Shown piece after piece: positions 1-7,570 of a stretch of 64,000 bases of DNA. Under the pieces are notes generated by a model. It ran no database searches and was not told the DNA's origin. It saw nothing but the letters and a program-made list of their open reading frames with translations. The DNA is from Alterisphingorhabdus sp051668705 (GTDB taxonomy: Bacteria; Pseudomonadota; Alphaproteobacteria; Sphingomonadales; Sphingomonadaceae): the NCBI RefSeq assembly GCF_051668705.1, contig NZ_CP196351.1, forward strand, positions 62,001 to 126,000, given 5' to 3'. The position numbers were made by a program, and so were the translations under genes. Within the stretch, counting starts at the first letter, position 1. The number at the start of each line of letters is the position of its first letter.

Positions 1-133
1 TGGAGAGTTTAACGCCAATCGCATCATCCGGTGCTTTTGCCATTAGATCGGCAACGCGCTTTTCTGCAGCAGGCGTCAGGATAATGGCCGCTGGTGGTGC
101 TGGCCGCTTGGTGGTGGTTGATGAGTCGCTCAT
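1..133 (-). CDS. sufA: SufA/IscA-type iron-sulfur carrier (N-terminal part, cut by window edge)
   Basis: Only the first 44 codons are in the window, so the cysteine ligands of this A-type Fe-S carrier are not visible. The visible part reads as a Pro/Ala/Thr-rich lead-in followed by ILTPAAEKRVADLMAKAP and GVKLS, which matches the start of HesB/IscA/SufA proteins of sphingomonads. A-type carriers accept Fe-S clusters from the SufBCD scaffold and pass them to apoproteins. The ATG at 133 has a good Shine-Dalgarno (AAGGA, about 6 nt upstream). It is the last gene of the leftward suf operon, after the DUF59 gene. The assignment rests on the N-terminal motif plus operon context. Confidence 0.85.
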   Translation of the reverse strand, partial: MSDSSTTTKRPAPPAAIILTPAAEKRVADLMAKAPDDAIGVKLS

Positions 134-180
134 GACATGTCCTTAATTTGCTTTTCTGCGATTATTGCGCGGCAATGGGC

Positions 181-708
181 TTATAACATGCCCAGTTCTA
201 ATTTGGCATCATCACTCATCTTGCCCGGGTCCCATGGCGGATCCCAGACCAGTTCAACCTCTGCATGGCCAACACCGGGGACAGAGCCAACCTGCAATTC
301 AATTTCACCCGGCATGGATTCCGCCACCGGGCAATGCGGTGTGGTCAGAGTCATGGTGACCACTGCATGGCCATCATCGGTTACGTCGACACCGTAAATC
401 AGGCCCAGATCATAGATATTGACCGGAATTTCGGGGTCATAAATGCTTTTCAACGTTTCGATAATCGCATCATATAGTTCGCCGCCAGAACTTGCTTTCG
501 GCTCTGGTTCGGGCTTTTGCGCCAGAAAGCCAGCCAGATAATCCTTTTTGCGCTCCAGCTTTTCACTAGCGTTTTCATAGGCGCTTTCGCCAGTTTCAGC
601 GGCTTTCTCTTGCGCCAAAGCGGCATCCACAGTGTCGTCCACACGCACTTTTTTGGGTGGATCGACGCGATCGACCTCTTCAACAGCAATTTTGCGTTCT
701 TCGTTCAT
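181..708 (-). CDS. SUF-associated DUF59/MIP18-family protein (SufT-like)
   Basis: A 175-residue protein. The first ~75 residues are charged and low in complexity (many K, E and A). The C-terminal ~100 residues form a DUF59/MIP18 domain with the signatures SIYDPEIPVNIYDLGLIYGV and MTLTTPHCPVAESMPG, containing the conserved Cys of TPHCP. Members of this family help Fe-S cluster maturation; in suf operons they are called SufT or SUF assembly protein. An in-frame GTG lies just upstream at 711, but the ATG at 708 is preferred because it fits the GGTAGG ribosome site. It lies a few bases downstream of sufS and is surely co-transcribed with it. Confidence 0.92.
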   Translation of the reverse strand: MNEERKIAVEEVDRVDPPKKVRVDDTVDAALAQEKAAETGESAYENASEKLERKKDYLAGFLAQKPEPEPKASSGGELYDAIIETLKSIYDPEIPVNIYDLGLIYGVDVTDDGHAVVTMTLTTPHCPVAESMPGEIELQVGSVPGVGHAEVELVWDPPWDPGKMSDDAKLELGML

Positions 709-716
709 CACAATAC

Positions 717-1940
717 CTACCCGAAAATTTTTCTGACTCGCTCTACGCCTTTTACCAAGGCAGCGATATCGCTTTCATCGCTATACACACCAAAACTGGC
801 GCGCGCGGTTGCCGGAACACCCAGATAGTCCATAAGCGGCTGAGCGCAATGATGGCCTGCACGAATGGCGACGCCATTTTCATCCAATATTGTCGCTACA
901 TCATGCGGGTGCACATCGCCAATCGCAAAGGACAATATGCCCGCGCTATCCTCCGGCCCGAACAGGCGCACCGTGTTGATGCTGCCTAAGGCTTCGCGTG
1001 CCTGCCGCGCCATCGCATTTTCATGCGCGGCAATATTCGCAATGCCCAGCCCTTCAACATATTGAATGGCTGCATCAAGCGCGGTTACGCCAACAATATG
1101 CGGTGTTCCTGCCTCAAAACGGCCAGGCGCAGGCGCAAATGTCGTGCCGTCAAAGCTAACGCGATCAATCATTGATCCCCCGCCCTTCCATGGCGGCATA
1201 GCGTTCAGCGTTTCATAAGGTGCCCATAAAACACCAATGCCTGTCGGGCCATAAAGTTTGTGCGCAGAGAAAACATAAAAGTCACAGCCCAGCGCCTGCA
1301 TATCCAGTGCGATGCGCGGCGCGGCCTGACAGCCGTCCAGCAACAATTTGGCGCCCACTTTGTGCGCAATATTGGCAGCGTGCTTAACGTCGAGCACATA
1401 GCCCATGACATTGGATATATGCGCCAGCGCAACCAGCTTATGCTGCTCGGTCAGATGCGCTGCGATCCAGTCCAGATCAATCCGGCCATCGCTGGTCAAA
1501 GGCGCGACATCAATATGCGCACCTTTTTGCTCAGCCAATATCTGCCATGGCACGATATTGCTATGATGCTCCAATTGAGAGAGCATGATGCGGTCGCCTG
1601 CGCCAATATTCGCATGGCCCCAGCTTTGCGCGACCAGATTGATGCTGTCCGTTGCGCCGCTGGTGAAAACCACTTCATTCTCACTTGCCGCACCGATAAA
1701 GCCCGCCACACGCTTGCGCGCGGCCTCATAGGCCAAGGTCATATCGGCAGAGCGTGCATATACCCCGCGATGCACAGTGGCATAATCGGTGCTATAGCTT
1801 CGCGCGATGGCATCCAGCACCATTTGCGGCTTTTGTGATGTCGCTGCGGTATCCAGATAATGCCATGGCGCGCCATCGGGCGTAAACATGCCGGGAAAGT
1901 CCGCGCGGCGGCTGGTTTTAAGATTGGCAGGTGCGTTCAT
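717..1940 (-). CDS. sufS: Cysteine desulfurase SufS
   Basis: A 407-residue PLP enzyme of the class V aminotransferase fold that takes sulfur from cysteine and supplies it for Fe-S cluster assembly. The PLP-binding lysine is in FSAHKLYGPTGIGVLW (Lys228). The catalytic, persulfide-forming cysteine is in IRAGHHCAQPLMDYLG (Cys365), the arrangement typical of SufS (group II) rather than IscS. TSGATDSINLVA near residue 95 is the phosphate-binding segment. Its ATG overlaps the stop of the preceding unknown gene by 4 bp (ATGA), implying translational coupling. No sufE gene is present in the visible part of the operon. Confidence 0.97.
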   Translation of the reverse strand: MNAPANLKTSRRADFPGMFTPDGAPWHYLDTAATSQKPQMVLDAIARSYSTDYATVHRGVYARSADMTLAYEAARKRVAGFIGAASENEVVFTSGATDSINLVAQSWGHANIGAGDRIMLSQLEHHSNIVPWQILAEQKGAHIDVAPLTSDGRIDLDWIAAHLTEQHKLVALAHISNVMGYVLDVKHAANIAHKVGAKLLLDGCQAAPRIALDMQALGCDFYVFSAHKLYGPTGIGVLWAPYETLNAMPPWKGGGSMIDRVSFDGTTFAPAPGRFEAGTPHIVGVTALDAAIQYVEGLGIANIAAHENAMARQAREALGSINTVRLFGPEDSAGILSFAIGDVHPHDVATILDENGVAIRAGHHCAQPLMDYLGVPATARASFGVYSDESDIAALVKGVERVRKIFG

Positions 1941-2347
1941 TGACTGTCTTCCAAATCATAGCCACGGACATCTTGATCAACTGTGTCATTAGCATCAATC
2001 TCTTCAGGGAATGGTGGGTTTTTGCCATCACGAAAATAATCGATCATCATATAGGCTACCAAATATTGCGCCTTATCCTTTAGTGCCTCGCTAATGTCAG
2101 CGTGGGTAAGGGATGGATCATTTTTTGCAAGCTGTGGCAATTGCTGCAAAGCTGCGTCTTGAATCTGGCAATCACAACTGGCCACAACCTTTTTGACTAA
2201 CGTCCAATCCTCTTCTGCATCTGGAGCAACAGTCAGGTCGGCGAGCGTCTTTTGCGTAACTTGTTCAAGGCAAGCCATTGTCGCCGAATCCAGTTCAAGG
2301 GTCGGCGTGCCGGTTTGCAATAGCATCAAGGCAAGAAGCGCAGTCAC
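1937..2347 (-). CDS. Unknown protein encoded between sufD and sufS
   Basis: 136 residues from a GTG start that overlaps the sufD stop (TAGTG) and ends overlapping the sufS start (ATGA), so it is tightly coupled into the suf operon. The N terminus (MTALLALMLLQTG) is hydrophobic and may be a short signal peptide or anchor. The remainder is acidic and helical, with Cys residues at about 26 and in a SCDC pair near 59. The C-terminal tail is strongly acidic. No family was recognised. The position suggests a role with Fe-S assembly, but that is inferred from context only. Confidence 0.75.
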   Translation of the reverse strand: MTALLALMLLQTGTPTLELDSATMACLEQVTQKTLADLTVAPDAEEDWTLVKKVVASCDCQIQDAALQQLPQLAKNDPSLTHADISEALKDKAQYLVAYMMIDYFRDGKNPPFPEEIDANDTVDQDVRGYDLEDSQ

Positions 2348-3108
2348 TAAAGAATGGCCTCCAATGCTTCTAATGCGCGGTTTTCAATAGTTTCACGCGC
2401 AGCATCATCAGCAACCGATACAAATGCATCGGCGATAAAGGCTTGCAGCATCAATCGGCGTGCCGTCAGCGGGTCCAACCCGCGCGATGCCATATAAAAT
2501 AGCGCCTGTTTGTCTAGCTCGCCCACCGTGGCACCATGCGCGCATTGCACATCATCAGCAAAAATCTCCAGCTCCGGCTTGGCATTGGCGGTGGCTGTAC
2601 GCTCCAGCAGCATGGCCTTGAACGATTGTTCTGCATCAGTCTTTTGTGCGTGGCGCGCGACATTGACCTTGCCCAGAAAAGAGCCGGTTGCGCGTCCGCC
2701 CAGAACCGAGCGTACCACTTGATTGCTGGTTGCCTCTGGTTCGGCATGGGTAATTTCTGTGACGATCTCCAGCGTCTGCTCGCCTGTACCGATGATCGCG
2801 CCGCCCAATTCAAAATGCGCACCTCTGGCCAGTGTTACCTCAATATGCATGCGCCCATAATCATTATCGGCGGCCAGCAGGTGCAGCGCCATTTGTGCGC
2901 CTGCTTCCAAATGCACATGAAGATGGGTAACCGCCACACCGCCAATGGGCACTGGCTGAATAATCTGGCGGGTTTCGGATGTGCCGGCAGGGATTATGAT
3001 CTGCTGCGGGCCAGAGGGCAGTTCGCCCCAGACAGCTTCCAATGCAGCCAGATCGCCATAGCGCCAGCTTTCATCACGTTTTGTGGGGAGGGGAAGGACA
3101 TTGGTCAT
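2347..3108 (-). CDS. sufD: Fe-S cluster assembly protein SufD (short form)
   Basis: A 253-residue SufB/SufD-family beta-helix protein, part of the SufBC2D scaffold on which Fe-S clusters are built. It is much shorter than the enterobacterial SufD (over 400 residues) because the N-terminal helical region is reduced, a form common in sphingomonads. Family signatures are the parallel beta strands from about residue 60 to 200 and the C-terminal CAHGATVGELDKQALFYMAS with the conserved ARRLML helix, which binds SufC. It starts with ATG at 3108. About 146 bp separate it from sufC, and that spacer holds only a weak inverted repeat (GTTAAGCGC/GCGCTAAC). Confidence 0.93.
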   Translation of the reverse strand: MTNVLPLPTKRDESWRYGDLAALEAVWGELPSGPQQIIIPAGTSETRQIIQPVPIGGVAVTHLHVHLEAGAQMALHLLAADNDYGRMHIEVTLARGAHFELGGAIIGTGEQTLEIVTEITHAEPEATSNQVVRSVLGGRATGSFLGKVNVARHAQKTDAEQSFKAMLLERTATANAKPELEIFADDVQCAHGATVGELDKQALFYMASRGLDPLTARRLMLQAFIADAFVSVADDAARETIENRALEALEAIL

Positions 3109-3254
3109 AAAATCTCACAGTTCCAAAATAACACCGTCAGGTCCAAAACAATACCGTTAGGGCCGAGCCTGTTGCAGCCCGTGTCGCGTAGCAAGAAACG
3201 CTGTTTGTTAAGCGCAGCGCTAACGGATTGTTTTGTATGTTCACGGTAATTTTC

Positions 3255-3998
3255 TTACGCGGCAATCGCCTCATATCCTTCATTTTCCAGCTGCAGCGCC
3301 AGTTCCGGTCCGCCAGATTTGACAATGCGGCCACCGGCCAGCACATGCACAAAATCCGGTTTCACTTCGTCCAGCAAGCGCTGATAATGGGTGATCAGCA
3401 AGACGGCTTTATCCGGTTGGCGCATGATGGCGTTGATCCCGCTGCCAACAATGCGCAGCGCATCGATGTCGAGACCGCTATCGGTCTCGTCCAAAATGGC
3501 CAGCTTGGGGTTCAAAATACCCATTTGCACCATTTCGTTGCGCTTTTTCTCACCACCGGAAAAGCCGACATTGACGGCGCGTTTCAGCATGTCCATGTCC
3601 ATTTTCAGCAGGGCCGCCTTTTCCTTGGCCAATTTGATAAACTGCCCGCCGGACAATTCATCTTCGCCGCGCGCACGGCGCTGGCTGTTCAGGCTTTCGC
3701 GCAGAAATTGCAGATTGGATACGCCAGGTATCTCAACCGGATATTGAAAGCCCAAAAACAGGCCCGCTGCGGCACGTTCATGCGGGTCCATATCCAAAAT
3801 ATCATCGCCATCAAAGCTGGCGCTGCCTTCTGTCACATCATAACCATCGCGGCCGCCCAGCACATAGGACAAGGTAGATTTGCCCGCACCATTGGGGCCC
3901 ATGATAGCGTGAATCTCGCCGGGGTTCAGTTCAAGGGACAGGCCCTTAAGAATAGGTTTGTCGCCAATAGAGGCATGGAGATTATCAATTTTGAGCAT
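3255..3998 (-). CDS. sufC: Fe-S cluster assembly ATPase SufC
   Basis: A 247-residue ABC-type ATPase that binds SufB and SufD and powers conformational change of the scaffold. Walker A is GPNGAGKST (residues 34-42), the ABC signature is FSGGEKKRNE, and Walker B is LAILDETDSGLDIDALR, the SufC-specific form. It starts with ATG at 3998 behind AAGGA. The start lies 14 bp inside the end of the upstream unknown gene, so the two are probably translated from one message. Confidence 0.97.
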   Translation of the reverse strand: MLKIDNLHASIGDKPILKGLSLELNPGEIHAIMGPNGAGKSTLSYVLGGRDGYDVTEGSASFDGDDILDMDPHERAAAGLFLGFQYPVEIPGVSNLQFLRESLNSQRRARGEDELSGGQFIKLAKEKAALLKMDMDMLKRAVNVGFSGGEKKRNEMVQMGILNPKLAILDETDSGLDIDALRIVGSGINAIMRQPDKAVLLITHYQRLLDEVKPDFVHVLAGGRIVKSGGPELALQLENEGYEAIAA

Positions 3999-4371
3999 TA
4001 TCGGATATTCCTTGTGAGATTCGAAAGTAGGTGCGGCTGCCTATTTCTTCGCCATTTTTTTCAAATCGACCAGAAGTCCAGCGCTCTGGGCGCTCCATGA
4101 ACACTTCCCAAACCATTAAGCCAAAGCACATTGCAGACGCTTCGTAGCTGTGTCGAGCTGCTTTGGAGTAGATCGGGTAGAAAGGCGTGTCTGTCCAATC
4201 GTTCCCAGGCATCCAACCAGCAGTATGAATTTCGTCGCCATCGATAAGATTGTTAAGTTGTTGTTTTATAGAGGCTATCTCTTCACTAGAGAGTTGCGCC
4301 ATAAAAGTGCGATATCGATCTATATAAGGAACAGATTCGATTTTTCCCCCCGTCATCATATCGTAGAGCAT
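3985..4371 (-). CDS. Unknown protein inserted between sufB and sufC
   Basis: 128 residues from an ATG at 4371 with a GAAGG ribosome site about 9 nt upstream. It is rich in aromatic residues (several W, Y and F) and has no signal peptide or membrane segment; a stretch around YEASAMCFGLMVWEVFMERP is amphipathic. No family was recognised. In most suf operons sufB and sufC are adjacent, so this looks like an insertion into the operon. The stop overlaps sufC by 14 bp, so the reading frame does not interrupt transcription. A palindromic repeat lies just upstream, at 4467-4493. It could be a genuine accessory or a cargo gene that landed here. Confidence 0.7.
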   Translation of the reverse strand: MLYDMMTGGKIESVPYIDRYRTFMAQLSSEEIASIKQQLNNLIDGDEIHTAGWMPGNDWTDTPFYPIYSKAARHSYEASAMCFGLMVWEVFMERPERWTSGRFEKNGEEIGSRTYFRISQGISDNAQN

Positions 4372-4466
4372 TAGCTTGCGCCTTCGTTTAATGATAGTAT
4401 GATCGAACCAAACGATACCTCGCAGGTATTAGTTCTTAGAGCTGCAGATACTGCGACTTGTAGCAT

Positions 4467-4493
4467 TGGATTCTCGCCTACGCGGGAATGACA
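4467..4493. repeat. Dispersed palindromic repeat (TTCtCGCctacGCGgGAA core)
   Basis: The segment TGGATTCTCGCCTACGCGGG continuing to GAATGACA is a near-perfect palindrome around CGC-ctac-GCG. From memory, this short palindromic repeat is found dispersed in many proteobacterial genomes; its forward translation gives the familiar spurious peptide MDSRLRGND. Only one copy was noticed in this window. It sits in the 142-bp spacer between sufB and the inserted unknown gene. If transcribed it would form a small hairpin in the suf mRNA. Confidence 0.7.
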
Positions 4494-4513
4494 GTAATAG
4501 ACAGGTTGGAGCA

Positions 4514-6034
4514 TCACCCAACACTCCCCTCCAGCGAAATCGCCAGCAGCTTTTGCGCTTCGACGGCAAATTCCATGGGCAGTTCTTTCAGCACTTCTTT
4601 GGCAAAGCCATTGACGATCAGTGCTACCGCTTGTTCTTCGTCCAGCCCGCGTTGCTGGGCATAGAACATCTGGTCGTCGCTGATTTTGCTGGTTGTCGCC
4701 TCATGCTCAATAGTGGCGGTCGGGTTTTTCACCTCAATATAGGGCACAGTGTGCGCGCCGCATTGATCCCCCAGCAAAAGCGAGTCGCACTGGGTAAAAT
4801 TGCGCACATTTTCCGCGCCCGCTGCGACACGCACCAGACCGCGATAGGTGCCGTCAGATTTGCCCGCGCTAATGCCTTTAGAGATGATGGTGGAGCGTGT
4901 GCCCTTGCCATTATGGATCATCTTGGTGCCGGTATCGGCTTGCTGATAATTGTTGGTCAGCGCGACCGAATAAAATTCGCCAACACTATCCTCACCATTC
5001 AGCACGCATGACGGATATTTCCAAGTGATCGCGCTGCCGGTTTCAACCTGTGTCCAGCTGATTTTGCTGCGCTTGCCCTGACACAGGCCGCGCTTGGTAA
5101 CAAAATTATAGATGCCGCCCTTGCCGTTTTCGTCGCCAGGATACCAGTTTTGCACGGTGGAATATTTAATCTCGGCATCATCCATCGCCACCAGCTCAAC
5201 CACAGCGGCGTGGAGCTGGTTTTCATCGCGCATGGGTGCGGTGCAGCCTTCCAGATAGCTGACATAGCTGCCTTCATCAGCAACGATCAGCGTGCGTTCA
5301 AACTGGCCGGTATTTTCGGCATTGATGCGGAAATAGGTGCTCAGCTCCATTGGGCAGCGCACATTTTTGGGGATATAGACAAAGGTGCCATCGGAAAAGA
5401 CAGCGCAATTGAGCGCGGCAAAATAATTGTCTTTGACCGGAACGACCTTGCCCAGATATTTGCGCACCAGATCAGGATATTCCTTAATCGCTTCAGAAAT
5501 CGACATGAAGATCACGCCTGCTTTGCTCAGCTCTTCGCGGAATGTGGTGGCCACTGACACCGAGTCAAACACCGCATCAACCGCTACTTTGCGCGCGCCT
5601 TTGACATTGGCCAGAACCTTTTGCTCCTCCAGCGGAATGCCCAGCTTTTGATAGGTTTCAAGGATCACCGGGTCGAGATCGTCCAGACTGTCCAGCTCAA
5701 TCTTCTTGGTTGGTTCCGCATAATAATAGGCATCTTGATAATCGATAGGCGGCACGTTGAGCTTGGCCCAGTCCGGGCTGGTCATACCCTGCCATTTGCG
5801 AAACGCAGATAGCCGCCAATCGAGCATCCATTCCGGCTCATTCTTCTTGCCAGAAATAAAGCGCACCGTATCTTCATTCAGACCTTTGGGCGCAAATTCC
5901 TGCTCAATATCGCTTGACCAACCATGTTCGTAAGTGCTCGCCTTTTCGGCAGCTTCCCATGCATCGGCATCACGTTCGCGGCTTGCCGCATCGCGTGCAG
6001 ATTGGTCTTGCATCAGAATATTGTCATCGCTCAT
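4514..6034 (-). CDS. sufB: Fe-S cluster assembly scaffold SufB
   Basis: A 506-residue SufB, the main scaffold subunit of SufBC2D. Recognised by EPEWMLDWRLSAFRKW near the N terminus, the beta-helix core with FAALNCAVFSDGTFVYIPKN, and the C-terminal block AHTVPYIEVKNPTATIEHEA followed by KISDDQMFYAQQRGLDEEQA. A Cys in GGIYNFVTKRGLCQGKRSKI matches the conserved region. The first ~35 residues are an acidic extension typical of alphaproteobacterial SufB. The ATG shares one base with the stop of the regulator gene (TGATG), so regulator and scaffold are translationally coupled. Confidence 0.97.
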   Translation of the reverse strand: MSDDNILMQDQSARDAASRERDADAWEAAEKASTYEHGWSSDIEQEFAPKGLNEDTVRFISGKKNEPEWMLDWRLSAFRKWQGMTSPDWAKLNVPPIDYQDAYYYAEPTKKIELDSLDDLDPVILETYQKLGIPLEEQKVLANVKGARKVAVDAVFDSVSVATTFREELSKAGVIFMSISEAIKEYPDLVRKYLGKVVPVKDNYFAALNCAVFSDGTFVYIPKNVRCPMELSTYFRINAENTGQFERTLIVADEGSYVSYLEGCTAPMRDENQLHAAVVELVAMDDAEIKYSTVQNWYPGDENGKGGIYNFVTKRGLCQGKRSKISWTQVETGSAITWKYPSCVLNGEDSVGEFYSVALTNNYQQADTGTKMIHNGKGTRSTIISKGISAGKSDGTYRGLVRVAAGAENVRNFTQCDSLLLGDQCGAHTVPYIEVKNPTATIEHEATTSKISDDQMFYAQQRGLDEEQAVALIVNGFAKEVLKELPMEFAVEAQKLLAISLEGSVG

Positions 6035-6534
6035 CAGGCTTTTTCCATCATATTGGGGGCGTTATTTTGGGTTTTCATAGTGCTGTCTAAAGGCATTTGC
6101 GCGGCGGGTTTGCGCGTCAAATCGGCTAGGCTGACCGCGTCCAGCGCATCACGGATGGCATTGTTCACGACAAACCAATGCGGTTTAACGCTGCAGCCCT
6201 GTTCAATAGCGCAGACATGCCCGCGCGTTTCGATACAATTGGTTATCGCGATAGGGCCGTCCACAGCCTCGACAATCTGGGCCAGCGTTATTGTTGCGGG
6301 TGGGCGCGCCAAGCGAATACCGCCGCCAGCGCCGCGCACAGTTTCTATCAGGTCAGCGCGCGCCAATGCTTGCAGCAATTTTTGCGCTGTCGGCAATTTA
6401 ATGCCGGTTTCTTCAGACAATTGCCGCGCATTTTGTCGCGCTTTCGGGCCGTCAATCAGACCGCGTGCGCCGCAATGGCCCGCAGCGGCGGTCATCAAAA
6501 CAACGGCATAATCGGCAAGGCTGGAAAGCCGCAT
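6034..6534 (-). CDS. Rrf2-family SUF operon regulator
   Basis: 166 residues with an N-terminal winged helix (MRLSSLADYAVVLMTAAA) and three conserved cysteines at 100, 108 and 114 (CIETRGHVC then GC), the usual Fe-S ligands of IscR/RirA/SUF-regulator proteins. Such proteins sense cluster status and repress or activate the suf genes. The ATG at 6534 has AAGGA about 9 nt upstream. As first gene of the operon it most likely controls its own promoter through the inverted repeat at 6550-6576. Confidence 0.92.
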   Translation of the reverse strand: MRLSSLADYAVVLMTAAAGHCGARGLIDGPKARQNARQLSEETGIKLPTAQKLLQALARADLIETVRGAGGGIRLARPPATITLAQIVEAVDGPIAITNCIETRGHVCAIEQGCSVKPHWFVVNNAIRDALDAVSLADLTRKPAAQMPLDSTMKTQNNAPNMMEKA

Positions 6535-6549
6535 TGCACACGAATCCTT

Positions 6550-6576
6550 CTAATAAGACCAAATCGCTCTTATTAG
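6550..6576 (-). promoter_or_regulatory. Inverted repeat, likely operator of the suf operon
   Basis: CTAATAAGA (6550-6558) and TCTTATTAG (6568-6576) form a perfect 9-bp inverted repeat with a 9-bp spacer, directly upstream of the Rrf2 regulator start at 6534. A dyad of this size at this place is what a dimeric Rrf2 repressor would be expected to bind. The sequence does not closely match the RirA or IscR consensus as I know them. The site is seen in the sequence; the identity of the binding protein is inferred. Confidence 0.6.
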
Positions 6577-6650
6577 GGCAAATGCGTATCTATTGGCCAA
6601 ATTGCAAGCATATTTTGTTGAGAAACTATGCCGGGAAGCGCTGATGATGG

Positions 6651-7526
6651 TTAGCGCTGGCTTGAAATACCCTGTGGCGGCATGGGTGCCTGATTCAAAT
6701 CTGGCTCCAATTCACGAAAACAGGGCCGGTCCAGCACCATTTGCAGCAGCATTTCATCAGGAGACACAAGTTTTCCCGGTGATTTACCAGTAAAGTGTTT
6801 AATCTCCCGCACCATATGTGGCTGGTCGTAAAATGGGTCCAAAGCCTCGTCACAAATTTCACCATTGTTCAGGGTAATGGCCTGTGCTGCTCTTAAAGCT
6901 CTGATTTTGCGGGCTAGCATTTTGGGTGGGCCGCCAAAATAGCGATTGCCTATGCGGCTGAACCGGCGGCTGCGGGCTAGATCACCCTGGGTGAGCTGTT
7001 GCACATCTGGCGCCGGGCTGGATGCCAACCATTGGCGTAGCTCTTCTACGCCGCTGACCGTTCTTTTGCTGATCGGTCTGGCAGTAGCGGTGAAAAAATC
7101 GTCAAGAATCTGCTTTGTTTCGGCTATGCCACTTACCGCTGACAACAAAGCTGGCAGTTCTGCTGATTTTGGACCCAGAGCGGCCAAAGCGTCGTTTGCG
7201 CAATCAACATGTGCGCTGGCATCGCCTTTGATCAGCGCCCCGCCCCATGCCAAAGGCAGCAGCGAACAGCCGACAACATCTATCGGCCCTGTCAGCCGAA
7301 TTTTTGCCGCTGCACTTCCCGGGCCAATAAGCGGGTTATTAAGTCCTGCCGGGCTGCGGCTACCATCATGAAATTCCAGATATCCATCACCTTTTAGCCG
7401 GAATCGCAAGACGCCGATATCGGCCCTGTCAATTTCTTCAAAGACTTCATCATCTGAACGCACGCGATAATATAGTGAAAGCAGACTCTTCAAATGGGGT
7501 GCTGGTTCGGCAAATTCTATCTGCAT
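6651..7526 (-). CDS. AraC-family transcriptional regulator
   Basis: 291 residues with a C-terminal AraC-type double helix-turn-helix (LTQGDLARSRRFSRIGNRYF, then FYDQPHMVREIKHFTGKSPG). The N-terminal ~150 residues form a ligand or dimerisation domain that resembles the one in the next gene. It ends about 115 bp from the suf operator. It is a tandem paralog of 7571-8410: both share an N-terminal YYRV/YYVV block, a LRF-L/K-G pattern and the same HTH spacing. The effector and targets are unknown. Confidence 0.88.
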   Translation of the reverse strand: MQIEFAEPAPHLKSLLSLYYRVRSDDEVFEEIDRADIGVLRFRLKGDGYLEFHDGSRSPAGLNNPLIGPGSAAAKIRLTGPIDVVGCSLLPLAWGGALIKGDASAHVDCANDALAALGPKSAELPALLSAVSGIAETKQILDDFFTATARPISKRTVSGVEELRQWLASSPAPDVQQLTQGDLARSRRFSRIGNRYFGGPPKMLARKIRALRAAQAITLNNGEICDEALDPFYDQPHMVREIKHFTGKSPGKLVSPDEMLLQMVLDRPCFRELEPDLNQAPMPPQGISSQR

Positions 7527-7570
7527 AATGCCGCTCTCAAAATACGAATGTTACAAGGCGTTACTGAACG

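Noticed and set aside
3228..4100. Long rightward ORF of 290 codons
   Set aside because: It is antisense to sufC, whose motifs are certain, and has no ribosome site or recognisable domain.
4466..5011. Rightward ORF starting MDSRLRGND
   Set aside because: The start lies in the palindromic repeat and the rest is antisense to sufB; this is a known type of spurious ORF.
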